From the NCBI RefSeq assembly GCF_002086125.1, contig NZ_MVHG01000004.1:124001-188000 (forward strand): DNA of 64,000 nt, given 5' to 3'. Source of the stretch: Mycobacterium arosiense ATCC BAA-1401 = DSM 45069. GTDB taxonomy: Bacteria; Actinomycetota; Actinomycetes; Mycobacteriales; Mycobacteriaceae. The stretch's first letter is position 1, and each line of letters opens with the position of its first letter. Shown here in pieces: positions 52,706-64,000 of this stretch. A program made the position numbers and the translations under genes. The notes below the pieces were generated by a model. It saw nothing but the letters and a program-made list of their open reading frames with translations, was not told the origin of the DNA and ran no database searches.

Positions 52706-53344
52706 GTGACTACCGTCGGTTCCGCCCGCACCCACCGGGGCAGGCGTTCGACGCGCCCGTCCGGCGACGACCGGGAACTGGCCATCCTGTCCACCGCCGA
52801 ACAGCTGCTGCGGGAACGCCCGCTCGCCGATATCTCCGTTGACGACCTGGCCAAGGGGGCCGGCCTGTCCCGGCCGACGTTCTACTTCTATTTCCCGTCC
52901 AAGGACGCGGTGCTGCTCACCCTGTTCGAGCGGGTGATCATGGAGGCCGACTCCGCCCTCGAGACGCTGGTGGCCACCCCGCCCGCCGACCTGAAAGCGC
53001 TCTGGCGCATCGGGATCAACGTGTTCGTCGAGACGTTCGGGGCGCATCGCGCGGTGTCACTGGCCGCCGACGCGGCGCGCAGTAATAAGGATGTCGACGA
53101 CCTGTGGTCGCGCTTCATGCAGAAATGGGTCGACCACATCACCACCGTGATCGAAGCCGAGCGCGCCCGCGGCGCGGCGCCGGTGACACTGCCGGCCCGC
53201 ACCCTGTCCGCGGCGCTGAACCTGCTCAACGAGAAGGTCATGCTCAGCACGTTCGCCGACGGGCGGCCGTCGGTGCCCAGCGAGCAATTGCTCGACACGC
53301 TGGTGCACATCTGGGTCAGCAGTGTCTACGGCGACGCCTGCTGA
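52706..53344 (+). CDS. ethR: TetR-family repressor EthR
   Basis: GTG 52706 gives 212 residues; the frame is open a dozen codons further up, through the operator. RPSGDDRELAILSTAEQLL and the HTH SVDDLAKGAGLSRPTFYFYF are nearly those of M. tuberculosis EthR. The C-terminus (LLDTLVHIWVSSVYG) is conserved. It represses ethA from the shared intergenic region. The TetR-like C-terminal pocket binds small hydrophobic ligands. Confidence 0.97.
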   Translation: MTTVGSARTHRGRRSTRPSGDDRELAILSTAEQLLRERPLADISVDDLAKGAGLSRPTFYFYFPSKDAVLLTLFERVIMEADSALETLVATPPADLKALWRIGINVFVETFGAHRAVSLAADAARSNKDVDDLWSRFMQKWVDHITTVIEAERARGAAPVTLPARTLSAALNLLNEKVMLSTFADGRPSVPSEQLLDTLVHIWVSSVYGDAC

Positions 53345-53367
53345 AGCCGGACTGTCGGCGCCTTATG

Positions 53368-53381
53368 CGAACATATGTTCG
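53368..53381. promoter_or_regulatory. LexA (SOS) box on the dinB3 start
   Basis: CGAACATATGTTCG is a perfect 14-bp palindrome and fits the mycobacterial LexA consensus GAAC-N4-GTTC. The ATG start of dinB3 (53375) is inside it. Confidence 0.75.
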
Positions 53382-54583
53382 TGCGGTGCGATGCGTCCAT
53401 CCTGCACGCGGACCTGGATTCCTTCTACGCGTCCGTCGAGCAGCGCGACGACCCGACCCTGCGGGGCCGCCCGGTGATCGTGGGCGGCGGTGTGGTGCTG
53501 GCCGCGAGCTATGAGGCCAAGGCCTACGGCGTGCGCACCGCCATGGGCGGAGCGCAGGCGCGGCGGCTGTGTCCGCACGCCGTGGTGGTGCCGCCGCGGA
53601 TGAGCGCCTATTCGCGCGCCAGTGACGCCGTCTTCGAGGTGTTCGGCGACTTCTCCCCGATCGTCGAGCCGCTGTCGGTGGACGAGGCCTTCCTCGACGT
53701 CGGCGGGCTGGGTCGGGTCAGCGGCAGGCCGGTCGCCATCGCCGAGCGGCTGCGTGCGGACGTGCGCGAGCGCGTCGGGCTGCCGATCACCGTCGGCGTC
53801 GCCCGCACGAAGTTTCTGGCCAAGGTCGCCAGCCAAGAGGCCAAGCCGGACGGGCTGCTGTTGGTACCGCCGGATCAGGAGTTGACCTTCCTCCGCCCGC
53901 TGCCGGTGCGCCGGCTCTGGGGTGTGGGCGCGGTGACGGCCGAGAAGCTGCGCGCGCACGGCATCGTGACCGTCGCCGACGTCGCCGAGCTCACCGAGTC
54001 CGCGCTCAGCTCCATGGTGGGCGGCGCGATGGGCCGCCAGTTATACGCGCTCTCCCGCAATATCGACCGTCGCCGGGTGACCACCGGGGTCCGTCGCCGG
54101 TCCGTCGGCGCGCAGCGGGCACTGGGACGCGCCGGAAACACCATGTCTCCCAACGAGATCGACGCCGTCGTGGTCAATCTGATCGACCGCATCACGGGTC
54201 GTATGCGCGCCGCCGGGCGTACCGGTCGCACCGTGGTGCTGCGGCTACGCTTCGACGACTTCACCCGGGCGACCCGATCGCACACGTTGCCGTGGGCGAC
54301 GTCATCCACGGCGCCCCTGCTGGCCGCCGCGCGCGGGCTGGTCGCGGACGCGGCGCCGCTCATCGCCCAGCGCGGTCTGACGCTGGTCGGCTTCGCCGTG
54401 TCGGGCATCGACCGCAGCGGCTCCCAGCAGCTGGTGCTGCCGTTCGCCGACGCGAAGCGCTCGGGGGACGACATGGACGCGGCCATCGACCGGGTGCGCC
54501 GCCGCTACGGCAAGTCGGCGCTCACGCCCGCGGTGCTGCTGGGTCGCGATCCCGGCTTTGAGATGCCGCATCTGCCGGACTAA
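53375..54583 (+). CDS. dinB3: Y-family DNA polymerase IV, DinB3 type
   Basis: 402 residues from ATG 53375; GTG 53381 is an alternative that clears the LexA core only partly. The catalytic ILHADLDSFYASVEQ and VDEAFLDV supply the two metal-binding sites, with the RxxxxYxx block AKAYGVRTAMG in between. QLVLPF near residue 355 matches the beta-clamp QLxLxF motif. It copies past damaged bases. I recall M. smegmatis dinB3 at this same place beside ethA/ethR; M. tuberculosis lacks it here. Induction by the SOS response is likely. Confidence 0.93.
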   Translation: MFVRCDASILHADLDSFYASVEQRDDPTLRGRPVIVGGGVVLAASYEAKAYGVRTAMGGAQARRLCPHAVVVPPRMSAYSRASDAVFEVFGDFSPIVEPLSVDEAFLDVGGLGRVSGRPVAIAERLRADVRERVGLPITVGVARTKFLAKVASQEAKPDGLLLVPPDQELTFLRPLPVRRLWGVGAVTAEKLRAHGIVTVADVAELTESALSSMVGGAMGRQLYALSRNIDRRRVTTGVRRRSVGAQRALGRAGNTMSPNEIDAVVVNLIDRITGRMRAAGRTGRTVVLRLRFDDFTRATRSHTLPWATSSTAPLLAAARGLVADAAPLIAQRGLTLVGFAVSGIDRSGSQQLVLPFADAKRSGDDMDAAIDRVRRRYGKSALTPAVLLGRDPGFEMPHLPD

Positions 54584-55587
54584 TTGGCGCCGGTCCACTC
54601 CAGCAGCCGCTCGGCGGGCCAGGTGTTCACGATCCGGTCGGCGGGAACGCCCGCGTCCAGCGCGCGCTGGGCGCCGTAGCCGAGGAAATCCAGCTGCCCG
54701 GGCGCGTGCGCGTCGGTATCGATGGTGAATACGCACCCGATCTTCAGCGCCAGGTTCAGCAGCCGGGTGGGCGGGTCGCGCCGCTCGGGGCGGGAGTTGA
54801 TCTCGACCGCGGTGCCGTGCTCGCGGCACGCGGCGAACACCGCCTCGGCGTCGAACTTGGATTCCGGCCGGATGCCGCGATTCCCGGACACCAGCCGGCC
54901 GGTGCAGTGCCCTAGCACGTCGGCGTGCGGGTTGGCCACCGCGCGCAGCATCCGCCGGGTCATCGCCGGCGCATCCATCGACAACTTCGAGTGCACGCTG
55001 GCCACCACCACGTCGAGGCGCTCGAGCAGCTCGGGTTCCTGGTCGAGGCTGCCGTCGTCGAGGATGTCGACCTCGATCCCGGTGAGGATGCGCATCGGCG
55101 CGAACTTCTCCCGCAGTCCGTCGATCACGTCGAGTTGCTTGCGCAGCCGGTCCGGCGAGAGGCCGTTGGCGATGGTCAGCCGGGGCGAGTGGTCGGTCAG
55201 CGCACAGTACTCATGGCCCAGCGCCGCCGCGGAGGCCATCATCTCCTCGATCGGCGCCGAGCCGTCCGACCAGATGGAATGCAGATGCAGATCGCCGCGC
55301 AGCGCGGAGCGGATATCACCGCCGCCGAGATCCTCGGCGGCCGAACGGAGTTCGACCAGCAGGTCGGGTTCGCGGCCGGACCATGCCTGGTCGATGACCT
55401 TGGCGGTCTTGGGCCCGATCCCCGGCAGGGACTGCCAACTGTTGGCCTGACCGTGCCGCTCCCGGGTCGCCTCGTCGAGGCCCTCGATGGTGTCGGCCGC
55501 ATTGCGGTAGGCCATCACGCGCCGGGGGTCGTGGCGGCTGCGGTCCTTGAAATAGGCGATCTGCCGTAACGCCGCTACCGGATCCAT
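54580..55587 (-). CDS. PHP-domain phosphoesterase with PolX-like N-terminus (Rv3856c-like)
   Basis: 335 residues. The N-terminal 85 residues are helical with a helix-hairpin-helix (LPGIGPKTAKVIDQAW). The PHP domain then reads GDLHLHSIWSDG, ALTDHS, TGIEVDIL, VASVHSK and TDAHAPGQLDFLGYG, supplying the metal ligands. This is the C-terminal half of PolX without the polymerase. It may be a DNA-repair phosphatase or nuclease. It converges with dinB3 (four bases overlap). Confidence 0.9.
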   Translation of the reverse strand: MDPVAALRQIAYFKDRSRHDPRRVMAYRNAADTIEGLDEATRERHGQANSWQSLPGIGPKTAKVIDQAWSGREPDLLVELRSAAEDLGGGDIRSALRGDLHLHSIWSDGSAPIEEMMASAAALGHEYCALTDHSPRLTIANGLSPDRLRKQLDVIDGLREKFAPMRILTGIEVDILDDGSLDQEPELLERLDVVVASVHSKLSMDAPAMTRRMLRAVANPHADVLGHCTGRLVSGNRGIRPESKFDAEAVFAACREHGTAVEINSRPERRDPPTRLLNLALKIGCVFTIDTDAHAPGQLDFLGYGAQRALDAGVPADRIVNTWPAERLLEWTGAN

Positions 55588-55609
55588 GACTCCAGTGTGC
55601 CCGCCCCGC

Positions 55610-56050
55610 TCACAACAGCTGGCCGGCGACGAACCCGGCGAGCAGCACGCTGAACCCGCCGATCTCCCCGGCGATCAGCGCGGCCATCGCCAACACGAGG
55701 CGCCCGTCGGCGTTTTCGAACTGGTTGACGGTGTCGCGACGCGCGCCGTGGCTGATGTAGGCGGCGATGGCGGCAACGAAAAAGAAGACGACCACCCCCG
55801 CCGCCATCAGGTTCACCCACCCCGGCCAGGCGCTCAGTTGCACGAACACCGCGAGCAGCAGCGTCGCGAACGAATACAGCAGCGCCGCCCTGTGCGCGAT
55901 GTCGACGTAGGGATGCGCGAGGTGATTCTCCGACGCGATCATCTCGCGGTATTTCCACACGCCCAAGACGAGCGCGAGCAAAAAGATCAGGCCCGCAGCC
56001 AGCAGGGTGATCTTGGTGTCTATGCCGAGGGAGCCGCACACAGCCGTCAT
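55610..56050 (-). CDS. Four-helix membrane protein (Rv3857c region)
   Basis: 146 residues. Four hydrophobic segments: LAAGLIFLLALVLGVWKY, AALLYSFATLLLAVFVQL, WVNLMAAGVVVFFFVAAIAA and LVLAMAALIAGEIGGFSVLL. No known domain is recognised. It starts upstream of the PHP gene on the same strand with 22 bases between and may form an operon. Only a short Rv3857c stands at this place in M. tuberculosis as I recall it. The function is unknown. Confidence 0.82.
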   Translation of the reverse strand: MTAVCGSLGIDTKITLLAAGLIFLLALVLGVWKYREMIASENHLAHPYVDIAHRAALLYSFATLLLAVFVQLSAWPGWVNLMAAGVVVFFFVAAIAAYISHGARRDTVNQFENADGRLVLAMAALIAGEIGGFSVLLAGFVAGQLL

Positions 56051-56101
56051 CGCAAGGTTGAGTTTAGTTGTCCTTCATAAATACCGACTAAAATCGACGG
56101 C

Positions 56102-56953
56102 ATGCGATTCGCGTTCAAAACTTCCCCGCAACACACCACCTGGGCGCAGATGCTGGCCGTCTGGCAGGCGGCCGACGACATCGAGGTCTACGAGTCCGGG
56201 TGGACGTTTGACCACTTCTATCCGATCTTCTCCGACAGCAGCGGGCCCTGCCTGGAGGGCTGGACGACGCTGACCGCGCTCGCACAGGCCACCCAGCGGC
56301 TGCGGGTGGGCACCCTGGTCACCGGAATCCACTACCGCCACCCCGCGGTGCTGGCCAACATGGCCGCCGCGCTCGACATCATTTCGAACGGACGGCTCGA
56401 GCTGGGGGTCGGCGCCGGCTGGAACGAAGAGGAGTCCGGCGCCTACGGCATCGAACTGGGCAGCATCAAGGAACGCTTCGACCGCTTCGAGGAGGCGTGC
56501 GAGGTGCTGACCAGCCTGCTCGGCCAGGAGACGACCGACTTCGACGGCAAGTTCTACCAGCTCAAAGGCGCCCGCAACGAGCCAAAGGGCCCGCAGCGCC
56601 CGCACCCGCCCATCTGCATCGGCGGCAGCGGGGAGAAGCGCACGCTGCGCATCACCGCTCGCTACGCCCAGCACTGGAATTTCGTGGGCGGTCCGCCCGA
56701 CGTCTTCGCCCACAAGCGTGACGTTCTGGCCTCGCACTGCGCGGACATCGGCCGCGATCCCAAGGAGATCACGCTCTCGGCCCACCTGCGCCTGGAGCCG
56801 GATCTGAATTACGGGAAAGTCATCGAGGACGCCGCCGCCCTGGCCGCCGAGGGCTTGGATCTGGGCATTGTCTACCTTCCGCCGCCACACGATCCGGCGG
56901 TGCTGGAACCGCTTGCCGAGGCGATCCGCGACTCGGGTCTGTCGGAGGGGTGA
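56102..56953 (+). CDS. LLM-class F420-dependent oxidoreductase
   Basis: 283 residues of the luciferase-like monooxygenase fold: YESGWTFDHFYP near the start, VGTLVTGIHYRHPAVLANMA, GRLELGVGAGWNEEE, and the C-terminal barrel. The GAGWNEEE motif is typical of the F420-binding TIGR03560-type group. It should use coenzyme F420 rather than FMN, but that is a family inference. It diverges from the membrane protein gene at 56050, 51 bases away. Confidence 0.9.
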   Translation: MRFAFKTSPQHTTWAQMLAVWQAADDIEVYESGWTFDHFYPIFSDSSGPCLEGWTTLTALAQATQRLRVGTLVTGIHYRHPAVLANMAAALDIISNGRLELGVGAGWNEEESGAYGIELGSIKERFDRFEEACEVLTSLLGQETTDFDGKFYQLKGARNEPKGPQRPHPPICIGGSGEKRTLRITARYAQHWNFVGGPPDVFAHKRDVLASHCADIGRDPKEITLSAHLRLEPDLNYGKVIEDAAALAAEGLDLGIVYLPPPHDPAVLEPLAEAIRDSGLSEG

Positions 56954-56990
56954 CGGCGCATCCGGGGTGGCCCGGCGACAAAATCCCGCC

Positions 56991-57022
56991 GCGCGTGGTT
57001 TGAGCAAACCCGCAGCGCGCCG
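56991..57022 (+). terminator. Hairpin after the LLM gene
   Basis: GCGCGTGGTTTG pairs with CAAACCcgcaGCGCGC around a two-base loop, with one bulge, 38 bases after the LLM stop. There is no T-run. It may end transcripts from both sides. Confidence 0.5.
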
Positions 57023-57042
57023 TTGGGCGCGACGGCCGGGCG

Positions 57043-57183
57043 TCACGCACCGAACAGCAGCAAGTCCTGGGCGGTCACCAAGCGCTCGTGCTTAGCGGGA
57101 AACTCACGACTTTTGACCGGGTGACGCAACCATGACCAGGCGATTCGCCCCATCCGTGACTGAGGTAATGGGTGGATATGCAC
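57043..57183 (-). CDS. Small 46-residue protein between LLM gene and gltD
   Basis: The frame starts at GTG 57183 with AGGAGA eight bases ahead and stops at TGA 57043. An inner ATG at 57153 would give 36 residues without a ribosome site. The peptide is polar and basic: MHIHPLPQSRMGRIAWSWLR, then HPVKSREFPAKHER and LVTAQDLLLFGA. No signal or membrane segment is seen. A perfect Crp-type palindrome lies 53 bases upstream in its direction of transcription. It is separated from gltD downstream on the other side only by orientation: gltD lies on the same strand but upstream of it, its stop 154 bases before this start. I do not recognise a family. Coding evidence: ribosome site, promoter-like palindrome, and the even, high-GC codon pattern. 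Confidence 0.55.
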   Translation of the reverse strand: MHIHPLPQSRMGRIAWSWLRHPVKSREFPAKHERLVTAQDLLLFGA

Positions 57184-57235
57184 AAGAATCTCTCCTGCGA
57201 TCGGTCGTTCAACCGGGAGACCGGTGTGACCCCCA

Positions 57236-57251
57236 TGTGAGCGGGCTCACA
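57236..57251. promoter_or_regulatory. Crp-type binding site
   Basis: TGTGAGCGGGCTCACA is TGTGA-N6-TCACA with perfect arms, the consensus of mycobacterial Crp (Rv3676) and E. coli CRP. It lies 53 bases before the small reading frame and about 85 bases after the gltD stop, so it most naturally controls the small gene. Confidence 0.7.
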
Positions 57252-57336
57252 ACGGGTTATTAGACACCAGGCCGCTGGCAAACAGTGGGAGACTCGCCGA
57301 ACGAAGGTGGGCGTGTTTCTGGTGTGACTGGTGTTA

Positions 57337-58795
57337 CTACTGAAGCGGTACCGCGGTGGGCTTGACCGGCGCCGGCAACGCGGTCGACCCCATCAGGAAT
57401 CGGTCGGTCGCGGCCGCGGCCGCCCGCCCCTCAGCTATCGCCCAGACGATCAGCGACTGGCCACGACCCATGTCACCGGCAACGAACACGCCCGGAACCG
57501 ACGTGTCGAAATCGGCGCCGCGGGCGACGTTGCCCCGCTCGGTGAGCTTCACCTCGAGGTCGGTGAGCAGGCCCTCCTTCTCCGGACCGACGAATCCCAT
57601 CGCCAGCAACACCACGTCGACCTCGAGTTCGAACTCCGAACCCTCCACCTTGACGAACTTGCCGTCTTCCATGGTCACCTCGTGCGCCTTGAGCGCCGTC
57701 ACGTGACCGTCCTTGCCGACGAACTCCTCGGTGTTGACCGAGAACACCCGCTCGCCGCCCTCCTCGTGCGCCGAGGACACCCGGTACATCAGCGGGTAGG
57801 TCGGCCACGGCGTGGACGGGGCGCGCGTCTCCGGCGGGCGCGGCATGATCTCGAATTGGTGGATGACGGACGCGCCCTGCCGGTGGGCGGTGCCCAGGCA
57901 GTCCGCGCCGGTGTCCCCGCCGCCGATGATGACGACCTTCTTGTCCTTGGCGGTGATCGGCGGCTCCCCGTCGGGCCCCAGCACGTCGTCGCCCTCCTGC
58001 ACGCGGTTACCCCACGGCAGATACTCCATCGCCTGGTGGATGCCGTCCAGTTCGCGGCCGGGGATGGGCAGATCGCGCCCCGCCGTGGCGCCGCCGGCCA
58101 GCACCACGGCGTCGAAGTCGGCGCGCACCTGCTCGGCGGTGATGTCCACTCCGACGTTGACACCCGTGCGAAATTCGGTTCCCTCGGCCCGCATTTGATC
58201 CAACCGGCGGTCTAGGACACGCTTTTCCATCTTGAATTCCGGGATGCCGTAGCGCAGCAACCCACCGATGCGATCGGCCCGCTCGAAGACGGTGACCGTG
58301 TGGCCGGCGCGGGTCAGTTGCTGGGCGGCGGCCAAACCCGCCGGCCCGGAACCCACCACGGCGACCTTCTTGCCGGTTTTCTTCTCCGGCGGCAACGGCC
58401 GCACCCAGCCCTCGTCGAAGGCCTTGTCGATGATCTCCAGCTCGATCTGCTTGATCGTCACCGGGTCCTGGTTGATGCCGAGCACACAGGCCGGCTCGCA
58501 GGGGGCCGGGCACAGCCGCCCGGTGAAGTCCGGGAAGTTGTTGGTCGCGTGCAGCCGCTCGATCGCGTCCCGCCACCGATCCCGGCGCACCAGGTCGTTC
58601 CACTCCGGGATCAGGTTACCCAGCGGACAACCGTTGTGGCAGAACGGAATACCGCAATCCATGCAACGGGTCGCCTGCTCCCGCAGGGTCTCGTTGTCGA
58701 ACTCTTCGTAGACCTCGCGCCAGTCGCGCAGCCGCAGCGGGACAGGCCGGCGCTTCGGCAGTTCCCGATGCGTGTGTTTCAGGAAGCCGCTCGGA

Positions 58796-58803
<8 letters not shown>
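57337..58803 (-). CDS. gltD: Glutamate synthase small subunit
   Basis: ATG 58803 gives 488 residues, the family length; it overlaps the gltB end by eight bases. The N-terminal iron-sulfur cysteines are [13 protein letters not shown]. The first nucleotide fold is [20 protein letters not shown] (FAD) and the second [15 protein letters not shown] (NADPH). It passes electrons from NADPH to the large subunit. Co-expression with gltB is assured by the overlap. Confidence 0.97.
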
Positions 58804-63379
<4,576 letters not shown>

Positions 63380-64000
63380 ATGCACCTGACCCTTCACCTG
63401 AACGTTCTGCGTGGCCGTTAGCAGCGGCCCCGGCGAGGTCGCACCCGTGAGGTTGCGGGCTATAACCCCTTCGGTCTTGTCTCGATGGGCTCTGCTCCAG
63501 GCGGAGGTACACCTGCTAGCGACGTCCGTGCAGCTCTGAACGGTGGCCTGGAACCGGTCTCGACAAGTCGTAAAACGATATGACAATACCCGCCTGACAT
63601 GCCAACTTCGTCAAGTCTAGCCGCCAGCGGGGCGGCGCCGTAATTTTCGCCGCCGGCGGTGAACCCCGATTCTCGCCAACCACGGGCCGCGGCGCACAAT
63701 CCGTCCACAGCAGGGCCTATTCCAGGCTCCCCCGCACGCTGACGGGCGGCCGTTTTAAGTTTGCTGACGGGCGCGCGGGGTCGCGTTGGCGAGGTCGCCG
63801 TGGTGGGTACCAGCGTGCTCAAAGGGCGCCGGGGGGCGCCGTGGGTTTCGGCAGCTTGCGCGGGCGAGTTTGCGGGTTCGCGGATGGGGCGTAGCAGGAG
63901 ATACTGGACGGGTATCAGTCAGACCCGGCGCCGCGGGTCGGACCGTGGCGCTTATCACGTCACACCCGCGCCGCCGCCGGACCACCGGCACGACGATCGA
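63380..64000. other. gltB upstream region; no gene recognised
   Basis: The 620 bases hold short chance frames on both strands and no protein I recognise. A possible promoter on the minus strand is TTGACG at 63609-63614 and TATTGT at 63583-63588 (20-base spacer, longer than ideal), which would give a leader of roughly 200 bases before gltB. Farther right, gggcgccggggggcgcc near 63826 could form a hairpin. The next gene lies outside the window. Confidence 0.4.

Noticed and set aside
63460..63991. Small reading frames upstream of gltB on the minus strand
   Set aside because: Composition is Arg/Pro/Ala-rich as expected of chance frames in GC-rich DNA; no ribosome site and no family.

Overview
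The window is chromosomal DNA of a Mycobacterium. Its two ends carry a gene order I know from M. tuberculosis. On the left are three tandem PlsC-type acyltransferases (Rv3814c-Rv3816c) and an MBL/Rieske protein (Rv3818). On the right the order runs from Rv3829c to Rv3859c: phytoene-dehydrogenase-like oxidoreductase, serS, pheA, an IdeR-box gene, glpQ1, sodA, espR, hns, rraA, ethA/ethR, then gltD/gltB. High GC, GTG starts, ATGA overlaps, an MceG-type import operon and EspR/EthR all fit. A dinB3 gene and a YcnI/CopC pair, together with the absence of the sulfolipid genes, point to a non-tuberculous species that I cannot name.

Bases 1-4195 are core. Bases about 4200-31950 are an accessory island at the position where M. 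tuberculosis carries the sulfolipid-1 locus (Rv3819-Rv3828c, from memory). Its left half is a minus-strand block: an Mce import operon (mceABCDEF, then yrbEA and yrbEB), an IS30-type transposase remnant, a lipid-transfer thiolase and an SDR dehydrogenase. The permease genes come last rather than first, and yrbEB has a one-base frameshift in a T7 run. A divergent esterase starts from the same control region. The middle holds a GDSL hydrolase-SDR pair diverging from a TetR gene, then a quinone oxidoreductase, a CocE/NonD hydrolase, an acyl-CoA synthetase and an SDR, all on the plus strand. The right half has a second TetR, a decayed thiolase-SDR pair paralogous to the intact pair on the left, and a second, almost identical CocE gene.

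The island reads as an uptake-and-degradation system for a lipid or other hydrophobic ester: Mce import, ester hydrolysis (esterase, GDSL, CocE), CoA activation (FadD), then oxidation and thiolysis (SDRs, thiolase). Recurrent palindromes (GTCAG-N3-CTGAC) flank the mce operon, the SDR operon, the tetR gene and the quinone oxidoreductase. The mce control region looks like a copy of the tetR control region from which the tetR gene has been removed. This suggests that one TetR governs both halves. The substrate is not evident from the sequence.

Bases 31958-63379 are core. Points of interest there are an IdeR box before the Rv3839 homologue, a DnaA-box cluster and a 51-residue membrane protein before sodA, a LexA box lying on the dinB3 start codon, an EthR operator, and an unlisted 46-codon reading frame with a good ribosome binding site and a perfect Crp-type palindrome between an F420-type oxidoreductase and gltD. 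No tRNA, rRNA, CRISPR array, integrase or intact transposase was seen.
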